NCBI GenBank assembly: GCA_964016875.1
Contig: OZ024721.1
Span: 38,516,323 to 38,580,322 of the forward strand
Direction of reading: 5' to 3'
Source of the DNA: Fallopia convolvulus
Taxonomy: Eukaryota > Streptophyta > Magnoliopsida > Caryophyllales > Polygonaceae
Length of the DNA: 64,000 nucleotides
The notes beneath the pieces are model-generated. The model searched no databases, was not told the origin of the DNA, and saw only the letters and a program-made list of their open reading frames with translations. Numbering within the stretch: the first letter of the stretch is position 1; the number at the start of each line of letters is the position of its first letter. Both the position numbers and the translations under genes were made by a program. This document shows positions 1-11,481 of the stretch, in pieces.

Positions 1-2435
1 ACAATTGCTTTGGTAAACTTTAAATGGTGATTGCACAATCTTAATTTTGACTTGTTATGAAGGATCTAATGTATCTACTAAATTCTTTCGAACGTTAGCA
101 AACGTAGCTAGACTCAATTAAACATCCACTTTCGTGTTGTAAATCAAAATCTAGACCTTTAACCACTTAGAATTTAAGATCGACTTGACTCAACATTCGC
201 TTTTGCGATTGGAAAAATCAACTTAATCTTAAGATTTCGTATATGGTCCAATATTCGTTCAATCGTGTACATCCCAGCTTTGTCCTACAACAAATGCATA
301 TATATGCAAAAACTCATTTATCTAAAAGGTTTGCAAAACATAAAAATATAAAACTTCCCTTAAATGAGAGGTGTTCCAAGTGCGCGATGATGCCCTTCCC
401 AGCTTGCTTCTCGCTTTTATCTATCAGTGTCTTTAGCCACGTCGTAGATCCTTCGTAAGACCTTGCTCTTTTTCTTAATTCGTGCTCACATTCAGTTTTG
501 ATCCACTTCGAGCGGGATTATGGATTTCATTCCTAAAGAATAGATGCATTTCATTCTTCTTGCTTTCCCACGCCTACTAAATTGTCTAGATTGGGTAACT
601 GTAGCCTCTGAATGAGCTCTTGCAAGGCAGCAGCGCGAAGCTGTAGCGGGAACGTGGATATGCGGCTTGATTTGCGATTCTGGCCTTGTTCTAGTTTTTC
701 TCTGATTTAGACCTCAAAAGACGAAGTGTAGATGATTTCTTCAGCTTTCCCTCCACATAAAGGTCGTAATTTTTTGACTTCTTTAGCTCTTGGACGATGC
801 GTCAGAAGTTGTCTTAATTGTGTTTTGAATTATGTGCCTTACAGTCTTCAGATGCCCTTTCGACCCTTTTCCCAATGGTTTTCGAGTTTTGTGTCCGAAG
901 ATGATTTGTAGTTTGTCTCGTCAGCTTTCTAACGATATGTGGATCGTCTCATTCTGACAATTGTAGCTCTCAAACGGTTGGTCAAAATTTTTCTTAGTAA
1001 TTCTTCATGTGAAACGTACAATAGCCTCTTGAGACGTGATTTTGATCCACTTAGGATGGCTTTCCATGCATGGTCCGTAAAGGAGAAAGCAAATTACACT
1101 TTATCTTCTTTCCGATGTCTCTTGAATCATCTAGGTTTGATAAACTGTGGCTCTCAAACGATGTGTTGCAAGATCACTGGGTCATACGTCGACTCCTATA
1201 TTCATCGAACTTTCGGGATGTGCGACCCCCAGCTTGTGTCGTAACCTTTGATCAACCCGTTCTGACTCGTCTACTATTGCACCTGCCACGAACTAGACTC
1301 TTCTTCGGTTTTGTCGTCTTGGTGTCCCCAACCTTGTGCACAATGAGCGCTCATGGTTCCGGAATCACCCTTGGTGTCTTGGATCCTCAACCCCTTGATT
1401 CTTCTTTCAGGAACGTTGCACCCAGATTGTCATGCATCTTAAATGTCGTTATATCATCCATGTCTTCTTGTGAGGACCCGCTTGCTCAATCGGCACGTCT
1501 TTTGGTGCGGTCTTGTTTGCTCGATCGGTCGTATTTAGCGTATTGCTTCTTCGTCGGTGTTGTCCAACTTGTGGCCCTCCATCAATTAGATCCTTCTAGG
1601 TATGATGATGTCGTGCCCCTGCGCGAATATCCTGTTGTATCAACGACCACGCCCTGCCTTGACCTTGTCTTCTATCGCGTTTGACCATCCCTAATCGATT
1701 AATTGCCATCGTTGTTACCTTTGTTAGGCCTTCCATCCTCCTCTCGGTCACGATCCGTATACACCGTCGTGTTGCACGTTCACTACTGATCTTGTCCGGC
1801 TCCTTTTCGGCTTGACCTCCCGATCACAGATATTAGGAGGCGCCCTCCGATCGCGAATACCTGAAGGCGCCTCTTGTCCAGTTTTGATTGAATTATCGTA
1901 TGAGAAATTCATTGGTCTTGTTCACTTCCTTCATATGGTGCCAAATATTTTTTGTAAAAATTATCACAGAGAAACTATTGTAGAGATTTTGAGAAGAGAA
2001 GAGAAAAGAGAGAGAATTAGGTTTTTTTTCTAGAGCCAATTGAATTGTCTTTCATTGATTACTAGGCCTCTAAAAATAGGGATATAGAGGATGAGAATAT
2101 TTTCAAGATATTAAATATGCTGCATTAAGAAATAAGTTACAAATAATACCTTAATTTATTAGGTTGAAATATTTTGTTCATAATCTTCATTATTAAAAAA
2201 ATAAAAATCTAAACTCAAGAATATGTATATGCTTGGAAACAACGTACAAATTAAATGTTATTCAAAATTCATGTTTTGAGGAACAATTGATGTAATACAA
2301 TCGAATATGAATTGAACTTATAAGAAAACAATCCCCGGACATTCAAATACGTACATTCATCTATCACAAATTTAATACATTGATCAAATAAATAGTAGTC
2401 CATTTGCATGACATTTAGCTAGGTAAAAGTACTAA
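1..2435. other. Unclassified DNA, no gene recognised
   Basis: No supported gene is visible. The stretch at 600-1700 has the look of old retroelement DNA: phrases such as a Ser/Leu-rich open frame, repeated 'tagctctcaaacg' (965 and 1149) and 'gattttgatccacttagga' (1039, with a weaker echo near 497) recur without any recognisable domain. A purine-rich tract (GAGAAGAGAAGAGAAAAGAG) lies at 1991-2014. A pair of GGCGCC-containing words sits at 1839-1875. The 2038-2435 part is AT-rich and featureless. I cannot assign it to a family. Confidence 0.4.
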
Positions 2436-2797
2436 TCAATCAGCCTCGGTAATATCTACCCCAAATAACCTAATAGTCCTTCTAACATGGATCACAAAGG
2501 GTACACCATTACTCTCCCCTTGATTATCATACAAAATAACCTTATCCTTTGGTTTCAAACCGTAATCCCAACATATTCGACCCATCCATCTAAAATCACA
2601 GGTCTATAACTAGTGTAACACCGAAAATGCCAAGCCAGTCGCTCTTCATCCATCACATAGAAATCCACATAGCTATTTCCGTTGTTGAATTTAGGTAGAT
2701 GTATGAAATTATAATCGGAATCCAAAACCAATCCGTTTTGGATATCAGCCTCACTTACCTTCTTCTCAAAGAGCTTGACTCGAGAAGTTGTTGCCAT
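2436..2797 (-). pseudogene. Short B3 DNA-binding domain protein, frameshifted
   Basis: The reading frame starting at ATG 2797 begins MATTSRVKLFEKKVSEADIQ and resembles the plant B3 DNA-binding fold: an LFEK(K)-S-x-DI start (residues 9-20), a FYVMDEE strand, an LAWHFRCYTS segment and a RPVILDGWVEYV block near residues 65-77, where B3 proteins have their W-x-x-Y/F signature. After GWVEYVG the frame hits TGA at residue 81. One frame over, the reading resumes as YGLKPKDKVILYDNQGES and ends at TGA 2436-2438, which is the expected B3 tail (GLK-x-x-D-x-V-x-x-Y). A single missing base near 2563-2570 therefore splits a protein of about 120 residues. B3 proteins are nuclear transcription regulators that bind the DNA major groove. 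The length suits single-domain REM/B3-like genes. Whether this is a true pseudogene, an assembly error or an unusual intron cannot be told from here. Confidence 0.6.
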
Positions 2798-2895
2798 GTA
2801 TATTTAGCTAGCGCAGAGAATGTACGTACGTACGTTACTTGGAGGTGGTGTTCTTGGTGAGATTTGCGTTTGATTGTGTATTGATTTGGGACTGA

Positions 2896-2902
2896 ATTTA
2901 TA
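2896..2902 (-). promoter_or_regulatory. TATA box of the B3 gene
   Basis: On the minus strand the heptamer TATAAAT lies about 100 nt upstream of the B3 start codon, leaving a plausible leader of 60-70 nt. Between it and the ATG is an (ACGT)n run at 2822-2836, which creates several overlapping ACGT cores of the kind bound by plant bZIP factors. Position supports a real promoter; activity is not known. Confidence 0.45.
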
Positions 2903-2949
2903 GAGCTGGTGTTTGCTTTCCCAACGCGGCGGGAGTTTGATTTTGTCAA

Positions 2950-3556
2950 ACACGCATAATGTCATCTAGAGTTGACTTGACCACACGGTCCTTTTACTAA
3001 AGTATGGGCGATTAAGTTTCAAGCTAAAAGCTAGCTAATAATTAGTTCAATCATCAATATAATACTATAATTAAAATCGAATCACTTTTAGTTATCCATT
3101 GACCAGCGGAACTGTCTTTCTCCTACATGGTGCTTTGTCTCTCGGCTTCTCTGCTCGGTGTTTGTTGCTTGTTTACCTTGTTTTTTGGTTGCTTGTTGAG
3201 TTGTTTTTGCTTTGTATGTGTGCTTCTTGTCGGTTTGTCCGACTATCGAGTTTCATCCCGGTCTCTCAATCTACGAGGCTTGTCTGTTATTTCGAATTCA
3301 TTTTCTTATAAAAAAGAATCGAATCACTTTTTTTTATATGCCTTTATCTTAGCTATATCATGTAGACAAATTTATTTATTTATTTACCTCTTTCCCCTTA
3401 ATATATTTTAGAATTTACATTATATTCCTTATATATTATAATAATATTATTTCAATTAGTATTATTACTACTTAGCATATTTAATTATTCAAGGAAAAAT
3501 TACATTATATTATTACTTACCTTTTTCATTCATTGAGAGTGTTTTAGTTTTTCAAA
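2950..3556. other. AT-rich spacer, nothing recognised
   Basis: Non-coding AT-rich DNA between the B3 gene and the Helitron terminus at 3557. Two overlapping open frames (3099-3411) have a cysteine/leucine-rich low-complexity composition and no recognisable domain. Confidence 0.4.
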
Positions 3557-4451
3557 CTAGTGTAAGGGTCCGTACCTTGTACGAATTTTACTAAATATAA
3601 ATAAAATAAATAAATAGTCAAATACAGAGTCAAAACTAATATTCATTAATGTTTATGGTTTAATTGAAAAAGTTTATAACTTTTCAAGGAAAAATTAGTT
3701 TTTACTCTAATATTTATCTTAAAATATTTTACCTAGCTCTTATCTAATAATTTAGAAATAAAACTATTATCATTAATTTAAATTTAATATTTTTTTATCA
3801 AAATTAACTATAGATAATTATTTGTCTATCTCTTATGAGAAAATGTAAAAGTTAATTATTTTTGTCAAAATTTAATTTAATCATTTAATTGTCAATCTTG
3901 TAAGACATAATGAAAATTTCTATCTTATTTTAATCAAAATTCTATTTTAATAAAAAAAAATCCAGAAATAGATAAAAGGAAAATATAATGTAAATATTTA
4001 TTTAATTATAAGAGCAATTTAGATTCATATCATTTTTTATATAAATTATACTATTAAATAAATATTTTACCAAATTTTGATTTAAGAAAAGTTTTTATCA
4101 AATTTTTTAATCATAATTCATTTTTAAAAGAAATTTTACATAAATAGATAATTGACAATCTTTTAAAATATATTGTAAATTTCTATCTTTTTTAAATCAA
4201 ACTTCAATTTTTAAAAGATATTTTACAAAAATAGATAGATCATTGTCAATCGTGTATGACATATTGTAAGTTTGTATCTTTTTTTAATCAATTTTCTATT
4301 TTAATAAAATATTTTCCATAAATAGATAAAAAGGTAAAAATAATGTAATATTTTTTTTCTATCACTAACTATATCCAATTTTTCTATTTGAAATAACTAT
4401 TTTAATATTATGTGATATGAATATTTTCAATCTAGTAGGGGACATGTTATC
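3557..4451 (-). mobile_element. Non-autonomous Helitron copy 1, 3'-terminal part
   Basis: Read on the minus strand, the element ends in a short hairpin (3569-3585, CGTAC/GTACG core) followed about 8 nt later by CTAG (3557-3560) and a T in the host. This is the Helitron 3' terminus: a stem-loop 8-12 nt before CTRR, inserted between A and T. The body is AT-rich and non-coding. It is homologous to 48020-48756 (copy 4) and to 17866-18732 and 27060-27928 (copies 2 and 3). It is interrupted at 4451 by the Sirevirus and resumes at 12531. Confidence 0.7.
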
Positions 4452-5462
4452 TGTTAGAAGATAGAGTTTTGATGGTTCCAAAGGTCAGTGACACAGAAGT
4501 TGCATGGAGAGTCAGCGACATCAAGTTCTTATGAAGAAGTCACTCACAAATGATAACTTGCAAGAAATTATTGTTGAAAAGTTGTGTTTTGATGGTTCAA
4601 AGGAAGTCAGTGACTTTGAGTTTGCAAGACAAGTCGGCGACTTGGCAAAGTCACTGACCATGACCAGCTGGCAGGAAAACTATTTATGGAAGGAACGCAC
4701 AGATCGTGTGCGATTGTTTGCAGGACAGTTGGGGCATTTATTTATGGAGAATATCATCACAAAAGAGTGCTAAAATCATAAGAGATGATATGATTCTATT
4801 GAGATATTTTATGTGTACGTAAATGTTATATTAGGAAAGATCTTGTAAGATTGCGTGGGATGTTATTTCCTTAACCGAATAGGAAATAATATCACACGAA
4901 ATCACACCTTATTCTAGCTTAAATACTGCACTGTTTTAGGTTAGAAGCAAGGATTTTCGTGCATAATTTGTATATCTTGAGAAAAAGAAAAGAGAGAGTT
5001 CTAGGTTGAAGAAGACTCGTGCGTGGGATTCGTACGAGCAGTGAAGAAGACTTGTGCGTGAGATTCGTACAAGTGGTGAGTTCGAGTGTTCTTAGGCATA
5101 GCGTGAGGTTGAGAGTGTAGGTACAAAGGTAGAGTGTGGTTCAAGGTTGTGGGATTCAACTTGTACACGGGAGAGATTTGTAACACTCAAGAAATCAATA
5201 GAGCGAGTCTAAGGACTCTTGAAATCCGACCAAGTGAGAAGCTTGGAAGGGAGTGTTTTTTCTCTAAGTAAACTAGTTGGTTTACGAAGAGTTTCCACTA
5301 TACATTGCTTGTCATTTACAGTTTGGTAATATCTTTCGTGTTTGATTAATTATCTGCTACTTATTTCAAGGTCACTGACTTTACCAAAGTCAGTGACTTC
5401 GACACTCAAAGTCGACGACTTCGCAGGAGTCGCAGACTCATTTAAGTACTAACGATCCTACA
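4452..5462 (+). repeat. 5' LTR of the Sirevirus
   Basis: Starts TGTTAGAAGATAG and ends GATCCTACA, flanked on the left by TTATC. It is nearly identical to 11482-12530. It carries at least eight GTCAGTGAC-like words, and near its end a perfect stem-loop (5371-5397) made of GTCACTGACTTT, a 3-nt loop and the complementary arm. Confidence 0.85.
5371..5397. repeat. Perfect 12-bp stem-loop in the Sirevirus LTR
   Basis: Arms GTCACTGACTTT (5371-5382) and AAAGTCAGTGAC (5386-5397) are perfectly complementary around the loop ACC. The same structure is conserved in the 3' LTR at 12413-12439. Each arm contains the element's recurring word GTCAGTGAC. Confidence 0.8.
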
Positions 5463-5464
5463 AT

Positions 5465-5476
5465 TAGTATCAGAGC
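5465..5476 (+). other. Primer-binding site (initiator tRNA-Met)
   Basis: TAGTATCAGAGC begins two bases after the LTR end. It differs by one base from TGGTATCAGAGC, the sequence complementary to the 3' end of plant initiator tRNA-Met and standard in plant copia elements. Confidence 0.8.
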
Positions 5477-5512
5477 CAAGGCTCTAGATTGTATTTTTAG
5501 TACTTTTCTTAC

Positions 5513-6766
5513 ATGAAAATGTCTTCAACCAACACTGTTGTCATTGACTCTTTATGGAAGCCTTCAATCCTCAAGGATAGTAAGAACGGAAAGGACATGA
5601 AGAAAGTGATTTGCTATAAATGTCAAGCTAAAGGACATTTTGCTAAGCAATGTCCTAGAAGAAGAACTGGAGAAGTTGGCAAAGGAATGATGGCGACTTG
5701 GGATATGTCTGATGATGACGACGAGGTGTCATCGACAAGAGGAGATTGTTGTATGGCCATTGAAGAAAAGTCATCCCAAGAGGTAAATGAATCTGAACTC
5801 TTTTCTCTTCTTGGTAAAAACTCTAGGAAACAATTAATTGCTATCATCGAAAAGCTTGGAACTCAGGTAACTGAGTTAAGAGAAAAAGTGGACGAAAATG
5901 AAGAAACCATTTCCAACCTCTTCGATGATAATAAACTCTGGTCTAGCAAACCTATTGAACTTGAAAAGATTTCCTCTCCTAAGTCAGCTACTTGTGAGTC
6001 ATGCACTGATTTCAATTCTCAGGTCACTGACTTACGAAAACAAGTCGATGACCTAGAAAAGCAAGTCACTGACTTAGAAGGGGAAAGACTTATGCTTAAG
6101 CTTGGAAATGCTAAGTTGTCCACTGAGTTAGATAATCTTAAAGTTGAGGATGAGACTAAAAGAAAGAAATGGTTGGGTAAGTTTGTTGCTGAAAAGGTTC
6201 AAGAGGTCAGAATTGACTATAAAAAGAAGTTTGTGAAGGAGGTAGACAGATCTGGAATTGGCTTTGTTCGTGCACCCAATACTCAGGGTACCAAGGCTGC
6301 TCCCCTTGTGTCTAAAGGTAAAACCCCTATGTGTAGTGACAATGCAAGTTGTTCTACACATGTGGTGGCTAAGCCTGACAAAGGGAAGCAACAGTGGTAT
6401 CCTGATCAAAAGGTGCACAACATTTGGCAAAAACAAGTCCAGAACTCGACTCCGTCACAAATTGATTTTCAATCTCACATCAACAACAAACCCATCTATC
6501 CGGGCTATAACAAGTATGTGGCCCTGAAGTCTCATAGAACATGTTGGTACTGCGGCAAGGCTGGTCATTACCAATATGATTGTCACAAAAAGGACAGGGA
6601 TGAGAAAAATGCCAGGTCACGGACTCTAAATGATAGTCGTGACAAACCTGTTGTCGCTGACTGTCCTCTAGGATCTGTTTGTGCTAGTTGCAATAAGTGT
6701 TGTCCTAGAAATTACTTTGTTGCCAAACCCAAAGGAGTTAAAAAACTCTGGGTTCGTAAGAACTAA
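5513..6766 (+). CDS. gag: Sirevirus gag, N-terminally truncated
   Basis: A 417-residue nucleocapsid-side gag. A first CCHC zinc knuckle CYKCQAKGHFAKQC lies near residues 34-47. An acidic patch (WDMSDDDDEVSS) follows, then a heptad-rich coiled-coil region (about residues 105-230, VTELREKVDENEETISN and similar). A second knuckle CWYCGKAGHYQYDC lies near residue 344. The zinc knuckles bind RNA during particle assembly. The capsid domain (UBN2/DUF4219 type) that should precede the first knuckle is missing, because only about 30 residues separate the ATG from it; this copy could not form a normal capsid. The start at 5513 lies 36 nt after the primer site, so the deletion removed nearly all of the capsid coding region. 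The words GTCACTGACTTA/GTCGATGACC occur inside the coiled coil. Confidence 0.8.
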   Translation: MKMSSTNTVVIDSLWKPSILKDSKNGKDMKKVICYKCQAKGHFAKQCPRRRTGEVGKGMMATWDMSDDDDEVSSTRGDCCMAIEEKSSQEVNESELFSLLGKNSRKQLIAIIEKLGTQVTELREKVDENEETISNLFDDNKLWSSKPIELEKISSPKSATCESCTDFNSQVTDLRKQVDDLEKQVTDLEGERLMLKLGNAKLSTELDNLKVEDETKRKKWLGKFVAEKVQEVRIDYKKKFVKEVDRSGIGFVRAPNTQGTKAAPLVSKGKTPMCSDNASCSTHVVAKPDKGKQQWYPDQKVHNIWQKQVQNSTPSQIDFQSHINNKPIYPGYNKYVALKSHRTCWYCGKAGHYQYDCHKKDRDEKNARSRTLNDSRDKPVVADCPLGSVCASCNKCCPRNYFVAKPKGVKKLWVRKN

Positions 6767-6774
6767 TTCTTTCA

Positions 6775-7998
6775 ATGCAGCTTGAAGTGGGTGACAAGGA
6801 GTCCTGGTTTATTGATAGTGCGTGCTCAACTCATATGTCGGGGAACCCTAGGGATTTCGTCTCACTTCAAGAATACAAAGGAGGTAAGATTACCTTCGGC
6901 AACAATAGTAAAGGTGATATTTCAGGTATTGGTCAGGTAAGATTTTCTGAAAAACTAACTATAGATAATGTGTACTTGGTTGAAAATCTTGGTTTCAAGT
7001 TATTAAGTGTTTCTCAGATGTGTGCTAATGGAAAAATTCAAGTTGTTTTAGATAGACAAGGCTGTCAAGTGATAAAAAGTGACTCCGGGAAAATCCTTCT
7101 GAAAGGGGTGTGTGAAAACAATCTCTATAAAGTGGACCCCTGTTTCGAACCCGAGGAAAAAGCGTGTCTTAGAACAGTTACTGATGTCGCCGACCTCTGG
7201 CACAAAAGATTTGGTCATGCGAGCTTTCAACTCCTTGACAAACTTCATAAGCAAGAGCTGGTTAGAGGACTACCCAAGATTGATCCGAACAAGCATGAAG
7301 TTTGTGAGACTTGTGTGAGAGGTAAGCAAGTTAAGTCATCCTTCAAATCCAAGAAGGAGGTAAGTACCACTAGGCCCTTAGAGCTTATTCATATTGATTT
7401 ATGTGGTCCCATGCGAGTCCAAAGTCCTGGAGGAAATAACTATATTTTTGTCATTGTTGATGACTTTTCACGGTATACTTGGACTATTTTTTTGTCTTCT
7501 AAAGATCAGGTCTTTGAAGAATTTGAAGCATGGGTGAAGGTTGTTGAGAAAAAGCTTGGAGTTGCTCTTGTGTCTGTCAGGTCAGATCATGGAACAGAAT
7601 TCGACAACTCTGAATTTCTGGTTTTCTGCAAGAAAAATGGCATAAGTCACAACTTCTCAGCACCAAGAACTCCTCAACAGAATGGCGTAGTCGAGAGGAA
7701 AAATCGTGCCTTGGAGAACATGTCACGGACCATGCTTATCTCAAGCGGTCTCCCAAGGAACTTCTGGGGTGAAGCCGTTAATGCATCATGCTATGTGATG
7801 AATCGAGCCATGCTTCGTCCACTTCTTGGAAAAACTCCTTATGAACTGCTAAGAGGAGTTAAACCCAGTGTCGCCCACTTGCGCACCTTTGGATGTAAAT
7901 GCTATGTTCACAACAACGGAAAGGATAGTCTGGTAAAATTCGTCCCAAGGAGTGATGTTGGGACTTTTGTAGGCTACTCCCCTCATTGCAAAGCCTAA
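6775..7998 (+). pseudogene. pol: Sirevirus pol, part 1: protease and integrase
   Basis: A 407-residue frame. It opens with the copia aspartic protease motif SWFIDSACSTHMSG (catalytic D at residue 14). The GAG-pre-integrase zinc finger follows (LWHKRFGHAS ... CETCVRGK, about residues 140-185). The integrase core comes next, with catalytic residues in IHIDLCGPM, VRSDHGTEF and QQNGVVERKNR (D, D, E). It ends at TAA 7996 within the conserved block after GYSPHCKA, where family members read through. The frame differs from gag and starts 8 nt after the gag stop. Protease matures the polyprotein and integrase inserts the cDNA into nuclear DNA. Confidence 0.85.
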
Positions 7999-8001
7999 AA
8001 A

Positions 8002-8421
8002 GTGTTCAATAAAAGGACAAGGAGGATTGAAGAAAGTGTTCATGTCGTGTTTGATAAGAACACGATGGGAGGCTCGATGATTGAGGATCATGATGATGGT
8101 GATCAAGGATATTATCTGTTTCAAGATGATCCACTTCCAGTTGCTGCATCAGAAAAGGAGATAGTAGTCAGTGACATTGCTGGTGTCGCCGACTCAGACA
8201 GAACAGGGGGAAGTGATCATGTCAGTGACAATGCTGGTATCGCCGACTCAGACAGAACAGGGGGAAGTGATCATGATCAAAGAACAAGTGACGATGAGAC
8301 GAATGATGAGAAAACGCTTGAGAATTGCTCAAGTCTAGAAGATTCTAATGAAGAGTTAGAGAGAACGCCACAGACTCAAGTCAGTGACTTGACAAATCTA
8401 CAAGTCATGAACTATCAATAG
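8002..8421 (+). pseudogene. pol: Sirevirus pol linker with internal repeat
   Basis: Continuation of pol after the first stop, in the same frame. It opens with the conserved integrase C-terminal segment (RRIEESVHVVFDKN) and becomes an acidic, low-complexity linker. A tandem duplication of about 54 bp (8168-8274) encodes two copies of a peptide of the form VSD-x-AG-x-ADSDRTGGSDH. Both copies contain the element's words GTCAGTGAC and (G/A)TCGCCGAC. The frame ends at TAG 8419. Confidence 0.65.
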
Positions 8422-10056
8422 AAAAGTGCTCATCCTGTCACTAACATCCTCACTGATTTCTCAAAGGGTGTGCAAACCAGATCTTCTCTGAACAATTTCT
8501 TTGCTTTCAATGCTTTCATCTCTATGTTGGAGCCTAAGAATGTTAAACAAGCTTTGAAAGATTCAGACTGGGTCAGTGCCATGCAAGAAGAGTTACATCA
8601 GTTTTAAAGAAATAAAGTTTGGCACTTGGTCCCAATGCCAAAGGGAAGATATGTGATTGGAACACGATGGGTGTTCAGAAATAAGCTGGATGATGAAGGA
8701 AATATGGTCAGAAACAAAGCAAGGTTGGTAGTTAAGGGATACAATCAGCATGAGGGCATTGACTATGATGAGACGTTCGCTCCAGTGGCTCGTCTTGAGG
8801 CTATTCGATTGCTCATTGCCTATTCTGCTCATCATGGGTTCAAACTACAACAAATGGATGTCAAGACTACCTTCTTGAATGGTTACTTAAAGGAAGAAGT
8901 GTATGTTGAACAAACTCCGGGTTTTGAAGATGTCGCCTACCCGGATCATGTCTACAAACTGGACAAAGCTCTTTATGGCTTGAAGCAAGCACCGCGTTCT
9001 TGGTATGATCGTTTGTCTCAGTTCTTTATTCAACATGGTTATGTTCGTGGTGAGGTAGACAAGACTCTTTTCTTGCTGAAGGAAAGAGGTCACACAATGG
9101 TTGTTCAGGTTTATGTCGATGACATCATCTTTGGCTCAACAGATGATAAGCTGGTGAAGAAGTTCGCTGACCTGATGTCTAGTGAGTTTGAAATGAGCAT
9201 GGTCGGTGAGCTGAAGTTCTTTTTAGGACTTCAAGTTGTGCAAGGTGAGGATGGGACACGAGTTCATCAACAAAAGTATCTTAGAGAATGTGTTAAAAAG
9301 TTCGATCTTGAAAATGCTAAACCGTTTGACACTCCTATGTCGTCGACTACTTCACTTGGAAGAGATGACAAGGATCCAGAAGTTAATGCTACTATGTATA
9401 GGGGTATGATTGGTTCATTGCTCTATCTCACTGCAAGCAGACCTGATATTGTGTTTGGAGTATGTCTATGTGCTAGATTTCAAGCTGATCCAAGAGAGTC
9501 CCACTTGAAAGCTGTTAAAAGAATTATTCGCTATCTTAAGGGGACTGACAATCTGTGTTTATGGTATCCAAGAGGATTTGATCTTGAGTTACATGGCTAC
9601 ACAGATGCTGATTTTGCAGGAAATCGTGTTGATAGAAAAAGCACTTCAGGGATGGCTCAAATTCTTGGGCCTTGCCTTGTATCATGGGGATCTAGAAAGC
9701 AACATTCTGTAGCTCTATCAACAGCGGAAGCAGAGTACATTGCGGCTGCGGCGTGTTGCTCTCGACTCTTATGGATCAAGCAACAAGTCAGTGACTATGG
9801 TGTGAAGTGTGGGTCAGTGCCCATACTATGTGATAACACTAGTGCAATCAACATCTCAAAGAATCCGGTGCAACATTCAAAGACAAAACACATAGAGATA
9901 AGGCACCACTTTCTTCGAGATTGTGTTGAAAAAGACATGGTCACAATGGAATTCTGTAGAACAAGTGATCAAAGAGCAGACATTTTCACAAAGGCCTTAA
10001 ATCGTGAACCCTTTGAACAACTCCGCATGGAACTAGGTATGATCTCTCTTCAATGA
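8422..10056 (+). pseudogene. pol: Sirevirus pol, part 2: reverse transcriptase and RNase H
   Basis: The RT domain begins near 8440 (MLEPKNVKQALKDSDW) but is closed by TAA at 8605; a 476-residue open frame runs from 8626. Copia RT motifs are intact: KARLVVKGYNQHEGIDYDET, QMDVKTTFLNGYL, the active site YVDDIIFGS, and ELKFFLGLQV. RNase H follows with YTDADFAG, STAEAEYIA and ILCDNTSAI, ending HIEIRHHFLRDCV. RT copies element RNA to DNA and RNase H removes the template. YVDDIIFGS is typical of Sireviruses. The 8605 stop and the earlier one at 8419 inactivate the copy. Confidence 0.85.
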
Positions 10057-11481
10057 TCTATTTCCCTACATGAATTCCCTCGATGATTGGCTAGAATTGA
10101 TTGCTTTACATTTGTTTTGAAGTCATGCTTTTATGGTATAAATCTTTACATTATTGATAGACATCATGTTTAGGAAACCCCATGCATTTGACTTGTCGAT
10201 GACTTTTACTACATTCAATATGTGTGCAACCTTATTGAGCTCTTTATTTTAGCCCAAAAGAATCAACCTGATGATCCTAACCCTCATTACAAGCCCAAAT
10301 GATGGTTGATTCTAATGCTTGTCCCTGACCTATCATGTTTTGAGAGTCTCTATGACCCCGTTTTGAATTTCCTTATGCAACGGAGACTTATCATCATGAT
10401 CGACAAATCCTCAAAAATAATATTTCATACTTGGTTTGTTTTGGCACTCCCTGTGCAACCCCAACGCCAAGTAAGTTCCTTAAAGAGAAGGTCATGGATT
10501 GTGCAAATGTCATGGCAGATATGTTGAGATGAGAAAACAGGTTTGATGGTCGCCGACATGAGCAGGGTCAACGACTGTGAAAATTGGCACGTGGATCACA
10601 TCAGAATATTAAGAAGATCAGTTTGTTTGTATTTCGAAAGAAGTTTTTCTAAGCGGAGCTTGATTTGATTCAAGTGATACTTTCCAATTAAGAGAGAACA
10701 AGTTCCTTTATTACCCTACCTCCATCCTCATGTAAAAGCTTCATGAACCTAAACACAAACCAAGAAACCCTAACCGTGTCACTTGAAACTGGAACGCGCG
10801 CTGCGCCAAACGGCGCAACCGGTAAGCGTTTCCGGAATCGAGTGACAAACTCAAAAAGGGATGAGGAGAGTGCTAAGGAAAATTTGGAGGCAATGGAGTT
10901 GAAAAATCTAAGAAGAAGGAAACAAGGGCTCTAGTTTGAAAGAGCATGAACTGGAAAGAGACGTGAAAGAAGAGGGTGATCAAAGAGTAACCAAGAAAAA
11001 TTTATGGAGTTTGAGAAATGGCTTGCTTGTTTCGATTTTGAGTCACTGACTGCTGCATGTCCATGACTCTCTCTATCCCTCTCTTCTACCCTTACCACAT
11101 TATTCTCCCAGTTTAAAAGACTTCTCTTTTTAGTTTAATTTGGTTGTACTACATTTCTGGACTGTTTGTTTTTGCATCGTACATTATCTTTTGCTATGGT
11201 GGATGACTTTTTATGGCTGTTTTGATATTATGATTTAAGTTTCTATATTTGCCTCTGACTTCTTTTCTTGTTTTAGCAATCTTTTTTATGATGCCAAAAG
11301 GGGGAATTAACCGGGGGAATAGATTTATTAGGGGGATCAAAATACTAAAATCATGTGGTTACTAAGCTTAGGGGGAACTTTTTATGGTTTTTGTGCTTTG
11401 CTCTTTATCTTGTGATATTCTATGTATGCTACATAGATCTTATCAGAACAGGTTGTTTGTCACCATAAAAAAGGGGGAATT
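10057..11481 (+). other. Sirevirus 3' region with multiple polypurine tracts
   Basis: Non-coding region between pol and the 3' LTR, where Sireviruses may carry an env-like ORF. Only short frames remain, for example 10743-10934 (63 residues, charged, unrecognised). Polypurine tracts of the form GGGGGA occur at about 11297, 11313, 11331, 11370 and 11473; the last directly precedes the 3' LTR and would prime plus-strand synthesis. GTCGCCGAC, GTCAACGAC and GTCACTGAC words occur at 10549, 10567 and 11042. Confidence 0.65.

Noticed and set aside
1070..1684. 204-codon plus-strand open frame
   Set aside because: No domain, no codon pattern, overlaps another frame, and lies in DNA that looks like decayed repeat; not called as a gene.
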